A stretch of DNA of 42,469 nucleotides from Peptococcaceae bacterium. GTDB taxonomy: Bacteria; Bacillota; Peptococcia; Peptococcales; Peptococcaceae. The notes under the pieces are model-generated. The model saw only the letters and a program-made list of their open reading frames with translations, ran no database searches and was not told where the DNA came from. The stretch is taken from NCBI GenBank assembly GCA_017547685.1, contig JAFYPD010000034.1:1-42469 (forward strand), in the 5' to 3' direction. Positions 8,363-16,110 of this stretch are shown here, piece by piece. The translations under genes were made by a program, and so were the position numbers. Every line of letters begins with the position of its first letter. Position 1 is the stretch's first letter.

Positions 8363-8413
8363 AAAAAAGATTCTTCGGCGTCCGGCACTTTTCTGCAGGA
8401 CGTCAAAGAATCT
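8363..8413 (-). terminator. Rho-independent terminator after the 8420-9127 gene
   Basis: Stem with arms 8369-8384 and 8398-8413 (AGATTCTT outer part, GGACG inner part), followed on the minus strand by TTTTTT. Confidence 0.8.
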
Positions 8414-8419
8414 GCTTTG

Positions 8420-9127
8420 TTAAACTGGGGCCTGAATCTCTTCCACGGTGGTTTCCCAGTCGAACACTACATCCAGCTTCAGCTGTTCAGCGCGTGTCTC
8501 GTGGTCACCGGCAATGATTTCGGCCTGCTGTAACCGGTGCTTGCGGTCAATCCACACAGTGTAATAAAATTCATTCCACACCGATGTCATATAAATGCTT
8601 TCCCCGCTGCTGCGCACCTGAAATTTGCGGCACTTCACACCATTTATCTTTTCTTTGTCCAGTTCGGTGACTTCTGCATTGGCATTTAAAATCAGGCAGC
8701 CCAGCGGATTAATCTCCTGCAGCAAACGCTCTGTCGCCTCGGCATTCTGTCCGGTCATGGCCATCCAGCTGCCGCTGACAATATCCTGCCTGTAAAAAGT
8801 ATCGCCAATCTGATACACATCTACCTGACTGTCCACCGCATCCACACTGCCGAACAGATGTACATTCTCGCCGTTTTTCTGCCCTTCCAGACGGCTGATA
8901 ACCTGTTCCTGGCCATCCATAACCCGGCTGGCTTCACTGTCATACCGGTACATCGGTGCCTCCACGGCATACATCAGTGCTTCGCCCACAATCTGTTCCG
9001 GCGGTGTACGCCACTCCTTCCAGGCATCTCGGCCCAGCGACACGCCGCAGATACCCATCGCAAAAACAAGAATGGCCAGCAGCAGATATTTGATTCTGCC
9101 GCCCAGCAGCCGTTTGATTCCATCCAT
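8420..9127 (-). CDS. Membrane-anchored protein of unknown function, LolA-like fold suspected
   Basis: 235 residues. A short cytoplasmic start (MDGIKRLLGGRIK) is followed by one hydrophobic segment (about 14-32, YLLLAILVFAMGICGVSLG) with no clear cleavage site, so it is probably an N-terminal anchor. The outer part is rich in beta strands and has patterns such as DVYQIGDTFYRQD, SWMAMTG, INGVKCRKFQV and EFYYTVWIDRKHRLQQAEI, which recall LolA/LppX-type lipoprotein-binding folds. I did not recognise a named family. Its ribosome-binding site (GGGGAGG) lies inside the 3' arm of the hairpin at 9131-9185. Confidence 0.75.
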   Translation of the reverse strand: MDGIKRLLGGRIKYLLLAILVFAMGICGVSLGRDAWKEWRTPPEQIVGEALMYAVEAPMYRYDSEASRVMDGQEQVISRLEGQKNGENVHLFGSVDAVDSQVDVYQIGDTFYRQDIVSGSWMAMTGQNAEATERLLQEINPLGCLILNANAEVTELDKEKINGVKCRKFQVRSSGESIYMTSVWNEFYYTVWIDRKHRLQQAEIIAGDHETRAEQLKLDVVFDWETTVEEIQAPV

Positions 9128-9130
9128 AAT

Positions 9131-9185
9131 AAAAAACCTCCCCGCAGTTATCTTTTTCTATACTTACGACTGCAGAGAAGTTTTT
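9131..9185 (-). terminator. Terminator-like hairpin that includes a ribosome-binding site
   Basis: Arms at about 9170-9183 and 9137-9151 (minus: AACTTCTCTGCAGT and AACTGCGGGGAGGTT), then TTTTTT and the ATG of the gene ending at 8420. It can terminate transcription from the upstream amidohydrolase remnant, and the GGGGAGG in its 3' arm is the Shine-Dalgarno site of the next gene. Confidence 0.6.
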
Positions 9186-9197
9186 ATGTGTTTATTT

Positions 9198-9590
9198 TCA
9201 GATTTTACAGCCCGATGCCAGAGACCCCAGCATATCATCCAGCCCATACTGCCATACAGCATCGATAGTAACAGCTTTCAGCGCTGCATAAACCGGAATG
9301 CACTGGTCAGCGCTCAGTCCATCGCCGCTGGATGTTTTACGGGTTACCTTCCGCATCGCGATAAATTGTGGCTTTTCCGGAAGGAGCGCAGGACACATCC
9401 ACAAATACCTGACTGGCCAGCACGTTAATCAGAAAGTGTCCATGGGTGTCAATGAAGCCCGGCATCACTGTTTTGCCCTGCAAATCAACGCATTCCGTAT
9501 TCACCGTTTTGCGGCGCAGCACTTCCTCGTCTGTGCCTAACATTACAATGCGATCACCGCGGCAGGAAATATGGCTATACAGTATCTTTC
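9198..9590 (-). pseudogene. Remnant of a YtcJ-like amidohydrolase
   Basis: Two short fragments in different frames keep the two ends of one enzyme. The N-terminal piece (frame ending near 9337) reads MLGTDEEV...DLQGKTVMPGFIDTHGHF, the metal-binding start of amidohydrolase family 3. The C-terminal piece (9198 to about 9400) reads PVYAALKAVTIDAVWQYGLDD, the usual end. The roughly 400 residues between are deleted. A full paralogue lies at 34712-36361 (DLQGKTLMPSFIDGHGHI and SVYDALKGITINSAYAY). The fragment overlaps the 3' end of the radical SAM gene and has no start or ribosome-binding site. Confidence 0.75.
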
Positions 9591-11320
9591 CCGTTTTTCA
9601 GTTTCTCCAGCGGAAGAATGGTATAAGCGGCATTGCCCAGTAAATCCTTGTGGTCATAGTCAAACAGAATGGCCGTCGGGGTATCATCGCCGAACACTTC
9701 CAGATGGGTGACACGAGCCACCACTTTGTTCTCGATACCAGTATAATGGGGCAGATACATCTGAATCTGCTCTGCCGAACAGTAAAATGCAAAAATATGC
9801 TGATGCCAGATTTTATCATTGCTGACCGTGAGCCAGGCCGGCAGTTTCTTTGGCTTTTCATGCAGAGCCAGATCGAATTTCAGCAGCCACTGGAATTTAC
9901 GCAAATCCACGGAGTTATTCTGCTGTACAAAGCGCCACAGCAAATCACACAGCCCTGTTTTGGACTGCGACTGGTGATGACAGTTCTGCGCAATCCAATA
10001 CTGCGACAGCTGTTCAAAGAACGCAAACGGCGTGTCATACAGCGGAATCAGATAATCCAGCGTGTTCAGGAATTTTCCGCTGTTGTAATAGGTCTCCACC
10101 ATCTCTTCAATATATTTCAGCCGCAAAGTGTCAGCATAAGACAGTTTATGGGTGGTGAGTATCTCATAAGGTGCCGTATCGTGATACACAATATCAAACT
10201 CATGCTGCCGGTGATAAATCATAGAACCTTTCAGCACTTTCAGAAAACCCAGCTGCAGCTGTTCCGGTTTTAATGCATACACATCATCGAACGAACGCCC
10301 GAAAGACGCATAATCCTCGTAAGGCAGCCCTGCAATTAAATCCAGATGCTGGTGGATATTGCCGCCCTGCTTAATTTGTTTCACAATGCCAGACAGTTTT
10401 TCAAAATCCACATTGCGGTTGATGGCCGCAATGGTCTGCGGATTGGTGGACTGTACCCCGATTTCAAACTGGAACAGCCCTTTCCGCACCGTTTTCAGAA
10501 AATTGATGGTGTCCTGGTCTATCAAATCGGCAGTAATCTCAAAATGAAAATTGGTTACACCGTTATCGTGTTCGTGCAGATAACGCCAGATGCCCATGGC
10601 ATGGCTTTTCTTACAGTTGAACGTGCGGTCAATAAACTTAACCTGTTTCACATTATGGTCTAAAAATTTCTGCAAATCTGGCAGCACTTTCTCCAGCGGC
10701 ACAAAGCGCACGCCCTTCTCAATAGATGACAGGCAGTACCCGCAGCTGTACGGGCAGCCTCTGGACGATTCATAATAGATAATCTGGTTCTGTACGTCAC
10801 TGAAATCATCTTCATAGGGAAATGGCAGCAGTGCTAAATCCAGAGGCTCCTGCTGCGGAGTAGAGATAATGTTATCGCCGTCACGGAACGTCATACTTCT
10901 GATTTCATGCAGCGAAGCCGGTACCCCGGTATCCAGATAATCAAGATAATCGGTAAACACCAGCTCCCCTTCGCCGCGCATCACAAAATCCACCGACGGA
11001 TTCTCCCGCAGAAAGGTTTCGCTCTCATAGCTGACCTCCGGCCCGCCAAAGCCGATGGCAGCGTCCGGCATGATTTTTTTCAGCAATGGACACAACTGTT
11101 TCAGCATCTCCACATTCCAGATATAACAGGAAAACAGAATCACATCGGGCTGTTCCCGGAAAATCTCATCGGCAATATAATCCAGCCGTTGGTTGATGGT
11201 GAACTCCATGGTCTGAATATTATGTCTGTCTTTATTATCATTGAATCTGGTCAGATAGCGCAGCGCCAGACTGGAGTGAATAAACTTGGCACTCAGTGCC
11301 GCAAGCACAACTTTTTTCAT
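9575..11320 (-). CDS. B12-binding-type radical SAM protein (DUF4080-like)
   Basis: 581 residues. An N-terminal Rossmann-like B12-binding-type domain (1-140; ALSAKFIHSSLALRYL, ILFSCYIWNVE, GFGGPEVSYE, MRGEGE) precedes a radical SAM domain with the CxxxCxxC cluster at Cys189, Cys193 and Cys196 (RGCPYSCGYC). Then come KFIDRTFN, FEIGVQST and LIAGLPYEDY, typical of this class, and a C-terminal region resembling DUF4080. It likely performs a radical methylation or rearrangement on an unknown substrate. GAGGGG precedes the ATG. The stop is TAG, and the last codons overlap the amidohydrolase remnant, so the extreme C-terminus may have been altered by that junction. Confidence 0.87.
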   Translation of the reverse strand: MKKVVLAALSAKFIHSSLALRYLTRFNDNKDRHNIQTMEFTINQRLDYIADEIFREQPDVILFSCYIWNVEMLKQLCPLLKKIMPDAAIGFGGPEVSYESETFLRENPSVDFVMRGEGELVFTDYLDYLDTGVPASLHEIRSMTFRDGDNIISTPQQEPLDLALLPFPYEDDFSDVQNQIIYYESSRGCPYSCGYCLSSIEKGVRFVPLEKVLPDLQKFLDHNVKQVKFIDRTFNCKKSHAMGIWRYLHEHDNGVTNFHFEITADLIDQDTINFLKTVRKGLFQFEIGVQSTNPQTIAAINRNVDFEKLSGIVKQIKQGGNIHQHLDLIAGLPYEDYASFGRSFDDVYALKPEQLQLGFLKVLKGSMIYHRQHEFDIVYHDTAPYEILTTHKLSYADTLRLKYIEEMVETYYNSGKFLNTLDYLIPLYDTPFAFFEQLSQYWIAQNCHHQSQSKTGLCDLLWRFVQQNNSVDLRKFQWLLKFDLALHEKPKKLPAWLTVSNDKIWHQHIFAFYCSAEQIQMYLPHYTGIENKVVARVTHLEVFGDDTPTAILFDYDHKDLLGNAAYTILPLEKLKNGKDTV

Positions 11321-11482
11321 CAGCTAACCCCTCATTTGTCGTCACACATGGTTTCCCATGCCGCATATTCTCTGCCTATTATTATACAGGGTCTGCGACA
11401 GAAACACAAACACAACAAAAAAGGATTACCGTATTCACAAGCGATACAGCAATCCCGATTTTCTTATTTGATATTCCGAAAC

Positions 11483-11597
11483 GATGAAAAATTTTCGTAA
11501 TACAAGGCGGCTTTTGATTTTTGAGCGACGCGTACAGACGGTACGCAAGGCGAAAAAATCAAAAACAACGCAGTAATACGGAAAATTTGCGCGTTTC
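11483..11597 (-). repeat. Structured 3'-UTR repeat, copy A
   Basis: Nested inverted repeats right after the aminotransferase stop codon: outer arms around 11491-11503 and 11573-11587, middle arms TTTTGATTTTT (11512-11522) and AAAAATCAAAA (11554-11564), inner hairpin GCGTAC-N5-GTACGC (11530-11546). A related copy B lies at 20051-20180 after another gene. Shared minus-strand blocks include TTTCCGTAT, CTG(C/T)GTTG, TTGCGTACC and GCCTTG. The rest of the 11321-11598 gap (11321-11482) holds only the upstream region of the radical SAM gene. Confidence 0.65.
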
Positions 11598-11598
11598 C

Positions 11599-12783
11599 TT
11601 ACATGTTTTCGCGAATTACTTCCGCCAGCGCCTTTACCCCAATCACAATTTTATCCGGTGTGGCGTTAGAGAAATTGATACGCATCGCATTGTGCGGTTC
11701 CCCTGCTGCGTAGAAGGAATCACCTGCCACGTAGGCAACTTTCTTTTCAATGGCTTTGATGAACATATCGTTGGTGCTCATGTGTGCCGGTAATTCCAGC
11801 CACAGGAACAAACCGCCTTCCGGATGGGTCCAGGTAATGCCTTCCGGCATGGTTTCTTCCAGCGTCGCCAGCATCAGGTCGCGTTTGGCCATATATTCCG
11901 CATTGATTTTTTTCAGATGATCCGGCATCAGGCCGCGTTTCAGATATTCTGCCATGATAGCCTGCGTGAATACAGAAACGTTCAGGTCACAGGTCTGTTT
12001 CCCGATAATCATGCGGGATAAAACTTCTTCGGATGCTACAGAGTAGCCGATACGGAACCCTGGTGCCACTGTTTTGGAGAAACTGCCGAAATACAGTACC
12101 TGATTGGTGGTATCCATGGATTTCATGGATGGATATACAGCGTCTGTGTATTTTAAGTCTTCGTATGGTGCGTCTTCAATCAGAATCACATTATATTTCT
12201 GAATCACTTCCATGATTGCTTTTCTGCGTTCTGTTGTAACGGTACGGCCGCTCGGGTTCTGGAAGCTAGGAATCATATATACTAATTTTACGTTTTCTTC
12301 TGTGCTTAAGATACGGTCCAGTTCTTCTGCAATCACACCGTCAGCGTCAACCGGTGCTTCGATAAATTCAGCACCGTACATGCGGAATGTCTGCAGCGCT
12401 GCCAGATAAGTCGGGCTTTCCACCACAACTTTATCACCCGCGTTCAGGAATGCTTTTGCAACCAGATCCAGCCCCTGCTGGGAACCGGAGGTGATCAGCA
12501 CATTATCCATTGTAACGTTCACGTTTTTGGCTGCCATGAATTTTGCAACTTCTTCACGCAGTGGTCTATACCCTTCTGTCTCCCCGTACTGTAATAACGC
12601 TGGAGTCAGGTTTTCTGTAATATCATGCAGGATTTCTTTTAAATCTTCCATTGGGAAAGAATCGGCCGATGGTAAACCGCCACCAAAAGAAATCATGTCC
12701 GGCTGCTGTGTCAATTTCAAAATTTCACGAACGGCACTGCCCGAAGCGCCTGCCATTCTGTCTGCATAAGATGGGATACCCAT
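11599..12783 (-). CDS. PLP-dependent aminotransferase, class I/II (2-aminoadipate or aromatic type)
   Basis: 394 residues from the ATG at 12783, preceded by GGAAGGTG. A fold-type I aminotransferase: ISFGGGLPSADSFP near the N-terminus, LQYGETEGYRPLREEVA, SGSQQGLDLVAKAF, YMIPSFQNPSGRT, EDAPYEDLKY and the PLP-lysine motif FGSFSKTVAPGFRIGY, with the C-terminal MRINFS arginine. This pattern matches the LysN/kynurenine aminotransferase-like group (also the aminotransferase half of MocR proteins), acting on aminoadipate, aromatic or branched-chain amino acids. Exact substrate not deducible. Monocistronic; copy A of the structured repeat follows the stop. Confidence 0.92.
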   Translation of the reverse strand: MGIPSYADRMAGASGSAVREILKLTQQPDMISFGGGLPSADSFPMEDLKEILHDITENLTPALLQYGETEGYRPLREEVAKFMAAKNVNVTMDNVLITSGSQQGLDLVAKAFLNAGDKVVVESPTYLAALQTFRMYGAEFIEAPVDADGVIAEELDRILSTEENVKLVYMIPSFQNPSGRTVTTERRKAIMEVIQKYNVILIEDAPYEDLKYTDAVYPSMKSMDTTNQVLYFGSFSKTVAPGFRIGYSVASEEVLSRMIIGKQTCDLNVSVFTQAIMAEYLKRGLMPDHLKKINAEYMAKRDLMLATLEETMPEGITWTHPEGGLFLWLELPAHMSTNDMFIKAIEKKVAYVAGDSFYAAGEPHNAMRINFSNATPDKIVIGVKALAEVIRENM

Positions 12784-12830
12784 ATCTTTCACCTTCCGTT
12801 TAGTATAGAATGCGACAACATTATCGTCAT

Positions 12831-13748
12831 CTATATATAATAACAAGTTTTACCTGCCTTGTCCAGTACATAATGATGCATAAACATGCGCCAGTGCAGC
12901 GGACGGCTCCAGTGCCAGCCCTGCCCCTCTTCCACATTCAGGCTGCGCAGAAATGCCGCCTGTTCTGCCGTTTCCACACCTTCAGCAATCACTTTTACTT
13001 CTGCCGCCTGCAAAAGCTGTATAATTTTCAGAATATAATAATGCGTTCGCCTGTCGTCTAAATTCTTTTGCAAAAACCGTTTATCCAGCTTTACATAATC
13101 CACGGGCAGTTCCAGCAGCATGGATAAAGATGAACTGCCAGCGCCGAAATCATCAAGGCACACTGGAATCCCGGATGCGTTCAGCTGCTGTAATATCGGT
13201 ACAAGATCTGGCTGCTGCTCCATCAGGCAATGTTCCGTCAATTCCAGCTCAATCTGCCCCGTTTCCAGATGATACTGCCGCAGAATCGATGTGATTCGAT
13301 GCACAGCATCGGGCTGCAGCAACGTATCTGCAGAAAAATTCACCGACACAGGAATGATGCTGTCGCACTGGTGCAGCCACTGATGCTGGATACGTGCTGC
13401 CTGCTCCAGCATATAATAATCCAGTCCTGGCATCAGCCCTATCTGCCGCAGGGCAGGCAAGAACTCATCCGGCAAATGCCAGCTTCCGTCAGGCCAGTGC
13501 CAGCGAGCCAGTGCCTCTGCCGCACACACAGTCTCACGTTTCAGATTGACTCTGGGCTGCAGAAACACCTGAATCTGCTCTTCTTCCAGTGCTGTCTGCA
13601 GCTGCTCTGCGATACGCTCCTGCAGATAAGGATTCCTCTGCCGGGAATAACAGATGTATTTCGCTTCGTGAAACGCCAGCATCTGCGGTTCCCGCACCAT
13701 ACTGGCTCTGTCTTTTGCACATTGTGAATAAATATACGTTTTCATCAT
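12831..13748 (-). CDS. EAL-domain c-di-GMP phosphodiesterase
   Basis: 305 residues from the first of two adjacent ATGs (13748), preceded by GAAGGGAG. Hydrolyses c-di-GMP to pGpG. Catalytic motifs are intact: EAL (residues 78-80), SVNFS (Asn137), ELTEH (Glu172), LDDFGAG (198-204), KLDKRF (Lys220) and AEGVET (255-260). The first 50 residues are short and contain no recognised sensor or membrane segment. The C-terminal loop reads GQGWHWSRPL instead of the usual QGYYFSRP. With the diguanylate cyclase at 33549 it shows that c-di-GMP is both made and degraded here. Confidence 0.92.
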   Translation of the reverse strand: MMKTYIYSQCAKDRASMVREPQMLAFHEAKYICYSRQRNPYLQERIAEQLQTALEEEQIQVFLQPRVNLKRETVCAAEALARWHWPDGSWHLPDEFLPALRQIGLMPGLDYYMLEQAARIQHQWLHQCDSIIPVSVNFSADTLLQPDAVHRITSILRQYHLETGQIELELTEHCLMEQQPDLVPILQQLNASGIPVCLDDFGAGSSSLSMLLELPVDYVKLDKRFLQKNLDDRRTHYYILKIIQLLQAAEVKVIAEGVETAEQAAFLRSLNVEEGQGWHWSRPLHWRMFMHHYVLDKAGKTCYYI

Positions 13749-13811
13749 GCAACGCTCCCTTCTGCCTGACAACTGCTAGAAAAATCTGTAAACTGTCATT
13801 GTACTGTTATC

Positions 13812-14003
13812 TTACGCAGGTAGTGCCATTCTGTCAATCAAAAGCCTTCGACACCGAGAGAACGGTTCTGCTGTTCCTCGACAATGGCAGTTTTGTATGG
13901 TTCCACGCTTCGACAATAGAAGCGCCATTCCGGCAAAGAAAAATTTCGCGAAACACAGCTTCCATTGCCTGCAAACCCGTACAGAATACGGCTTCCACAG
14001 CAT
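13812..14003 (-). repeat. Structured intergenic element with a possible 63-residue leader ORF
   Basis: Most of the 408-bp gap between the EAL gene and the Uma2 gene. Ends GCAGGTAGTG (13816-13825) and CATTGCCTGC (13963-13972) can pair over 10 bp with two G-U pairs. Inside are GCCATT/AATGGC arms (13826-13831 and 13883-13888) and the hairpin CGCTTC-N7-GAAGCG (13906-13924). On the minus strand an ATG at 14003 follows GGAGGAG and opens 63 codons (MLWKPYSVRVCRQWKLCF...) ending at 13812, 63 bp before the EAL start. The peptide is Arg/Cys-rich and matches no family I know. It may be a leader peptide, an RNA, or a dispersed repeat. Confidence 0.4.
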
Positions 14004-14156
14004 TTTAACCGCTCCTCCGGATTTTCGTTTCTGCTGAATTATTTTTATCCATCAGCCTTAGATTTCTTTATCCCGTCTGCCTTTATCAATCCGCTGCAAT
14101 GTGGTAAAATAGAAACAGACAAGTCGGCGTGTTTAAAACAGAGGAGCGTGATACCC

Positions 14157-14669
14157 ATGAATGCAACAAAACCGCTGAAACTCTATACGCTGGAAGAATT
14201 TCAGGCAATGCCAAAAGAAGAAGGATGGAACTACGAACTGATTGATGGTTTTGTATTGATGTCGCCAAGCCCGTCCCGGGAGCATCAGAGAGTCGGTTCC
14301 CGAATTCTTATTAAAATTGGTAATCAACTGGAACATACCCCTTGTGAACCTTCCTATGAGCTTGATGTTATTTCTAATGGCTGTGTCTTTAAGCCGGATT
14401 TACTGGTGTTCTGCGATGAAGCTGCCGAACTGCCTGAGATTATCTTTGAAATTCTGAGCCCGTCCACCCGTCACCGCGATTTGCGGATTAAACTGGTGAA
14501 ATATGAACTGATGGGTGTAAAAGAATACTGGATTGTAGACCCCAAATCCAAAACCATTACCATTCACGATTTTATAAACAACACGGCTGAAATCTATTTA
14601 ATCAATGACATTGCCAAATCGCTGGCACAGCCTGAAATCCAGATTGCTCTGGCAGAAATTTTTGCATAA
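14157..14669 (+). CDS. Uma2 family (DUF820) endonuclease-like protein
   Basis: 170 residues of PF05685, a PD-(D/E)XK-fold family. Seen: YTLEEFQAMP and YELIDGFVLMSPSP (N-terminal Glu), FKPDLLVF (Pro-Asp), EIIFEILSPSTRHRDLRIKLVKYE (Glu...Lys) and VKEYWIVDPKSKTI. These are the conserved nuclease-like residues of the family. The ATG at 14157 follows GAGGAG; the frame is open further upstream but without a site. The family is greatly expanded in cyanobacteria and often mobile; function generally unknown. Isolated on the plus strand among minus-strand genes, which would fit acquisition by transfer. Confidence 0.87.
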   Translation: MNATKPLKLYTLEEFQAMPKEEGWNYELIDGFVLMSPSPSREHQRVGSRILIKIGNQLEHTPCEPSYELDVISNGCVFKPDLLVFCDEAAELPEIIFEILSPSTRHRDLRIKLVKYELMGVKEYWIVDPKSKTITIHDFINNTAEIYLINDIAKSLAQPEIQIALAEIFA

Positions 14670-14674
14670 CAAAC

Positions 14675-14728
14675 AAGCGACGAAAGGAAGCGGATGAAAC
14701 ACATCTTCCTCTCGTCGCTTTTATTTTT
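14675..14728 (+). terminator. Rho-independent terminator between Uma2 and queA
   Basis: Stem AAGCGACGA/TCGTCGCTT (14675-14683, 14712-14720) extended by AGGAAG/CTTCCT (14685-14690, 14705-14710), followed by TTTTATTTTTG. It serves the Uma2 gene and may also act for convergent queA. Confidence 0.8.
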
Positions 14729-14739
14729 GTTTTGATATG

Positions 14740-15780
14740 TTATGTTTCGTCTACATCGGCAATGAACATGGCGTCACCAAAGGAAAAGAAGCGGTAGCGC
14801 TCTTTTACAGCCTCTTCGTATGCGTGCAGAATGTGGTCTCTTCCTGCCAGGGCACTGACCAGCATCACCAGTGTGGATTTCGGCAGATGGAAATTGGTAA
14901 TCAGGCCGCTGATAATCTGGAACTGATACCCCGGATAAATAAAGATTTCTGTATCGCCTTCCCCGGCCGCTACACGGCCGTTTTTCGCCGCACTTTCCAG
15001 CGTACGGGTGGACGTGGTGCCAACGGAAATTACCCGGCGGCCTTCGTCCAGCGCCTTGTTAATCACAGCGGCAGCCTCCGGTGTGATGCGATAGTGTTCA
15101 CTGTGCATTTTATGGTTCAGCACATCATCCACCTGCACCGGGCGGAACGTGCCAAGCCCTACATGCAGCAGAACCTCCACAACCTCGATGCCCTTTGCTT
15201 TCACCTGTTCCAGCAGTTCTTTGGTAAAATGCAGACCAGCCGTTGGGGCAGCGGCAGAACCGCGCTCTTTGGCATAGACGGTCTGGTAACGCTCCTGGTC
15301 ATCCAGCTTAGCCTTGATATACGGAGGCAGGGGCATGGTGCCCAGTTCATCCAGAATCTCATTGAAAATACCGTCATATTCAAACTTCATAATCCTGCCT
15401 GTGTCGGTGTCCGCAATCACAGTGCCAGTCATCCGGCCTTCACCGAATACCACCTTCGCGCCGATTTTCACCCGTTTCCCCGGACGCACCAGCACTTCCC
15501 AGCAATCCGGCTGATTTTCTATCGGTTTCAGCAGCAGCACTTCAATATGAGCCGTGCCGCCCACTTTCATGCCAAACAGGCGGGCCGGAATCACCCGGGT
15601 GTTATTGACAACCAGCACATCACCGGGCACCAGATACTCCAGAATATTGTCAAATCGTTTATGAGCAATGCTGCCGCTGTGTTTATCCAGCACCAGAAGG
15701 CGGGAATGGTCACGCTGTTCCAGCGGATGCTGGGCAATCAGCTCCTCCGGCAAATCAAAATCAAAATCATCAGTACGCAT
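14740..15780 (-). CDS. queA: S-adenosylmethionine:tRNA ribosyltransferase-isomerase
   Basis: 346 residues. Transfers and isomerises the ribosyl part of SAM onto preQ1 in tRNA, giving epoxyqueuosine. Family signatures run the full length: [19 protein letters not shown] at the start, [84 protein letters not shown] and [10 protein letters not shown] at the end. TTGGAGA precedes the ATG. In many Firmicutes queA directly follows ruvAB; here about 4.6 kb of other genes and repeats lies between them. Confidence 0.97.
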   Translation of the reverse strand: MRTDDFDFDLPEELIAQHPLEQRDHSRLLVLDKHSGSIAHKRFDNILEYLVPGDVLVVNNTRVIPARLFGMKVGGTAHIEVLLLKPIENQPDCWEVLVRPGKRVKIGAKVVFGEGRMTGTVIADTDTGRIMKFEYDGIFNEILDELGTMPLPPYIKAKLDDQERYQTVYAKERGSAAAPTAGLHFTKELLEQVKAKGIEVVEVLLHVGLGTFRPVQVDDVLNHKMHSEHYRITPEAAAVINKALDEGRRVISVGTTSTRTLESAAKNGRVAAGEGDTEIFIYPGYQFQIISGLITNFHLPKSTLVMLVSALAGRDHILHAYEEAVKERYRFFSFGDAMFIADVDET

Positions 15781-15927
15781 ATGTATATCTCCAATCCATG
15801 ATTCGCTATATTTAACGATTTAGTATATCACATTTTGTTATGAATTACTATCTATGATTTCCAATATTCTATACCCGACACCAATACTTCAGATATACGC
15901 ACAGCAGCCGGTTATACATAATTATAA

Positions 15928-16103
15928 AAAGCAGAATCAGGCAGTATTGCGAGCGGCGCCTTCCGAATTGAGGCGGATATTGACGCCGGCTGTTCGACTG
16001 TGACGGATTGGCGGTTAGGCCAAATCCGGCAAAAGCGAACAGGCAAGGAAATGTCCGAGGAGCTGAGGGAAAGCCGTCGAGCAAACTGCCTGATTCTGTT
16101 TTT
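15928..16103 (+). repeat. ~170-nt structured element, copy 1
   Basis: Flanked by AAAAA and TTTTT, with a perfect 13-bp outer stem (AGAATCAGGCAGT 15933-15945, ACTGCCTGATTCT 16085-16097). Inside: conserved hairpin CGCCT-N9-AGGCG (from 15957), CTGTTCG/CGAACAG arms, conserved GACTGTGACG, an inner hairpin GGATTGG/CCAAATCC, and conserved GAGCTGAGGGAAAGCCGT near the end. The minus-strand copy at 19784-19952 shares the core but has different yet still complementary outer and inner helices. It fills most of the gap between the lipoprotein stop (16111) and queA. Either strand could act as a terminator. The remaining 15781-15927 is the queA upstream region. Confidence 0.75.
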
Positions 16104-16110
16104 CTAACGT

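Noticed and set aside
9650-11500. Long plus-strand open frames opposite the radical SAM gene
   Set aside because: They are antisense shadows of a well-supported gene, with no initiation signals.
13965-14156. Longer Uma2 protein starting at 13965
   Set aside because: The extra 64 residues have no family match and overlap the structured element; GAGGAG marks the ATG at 14157.
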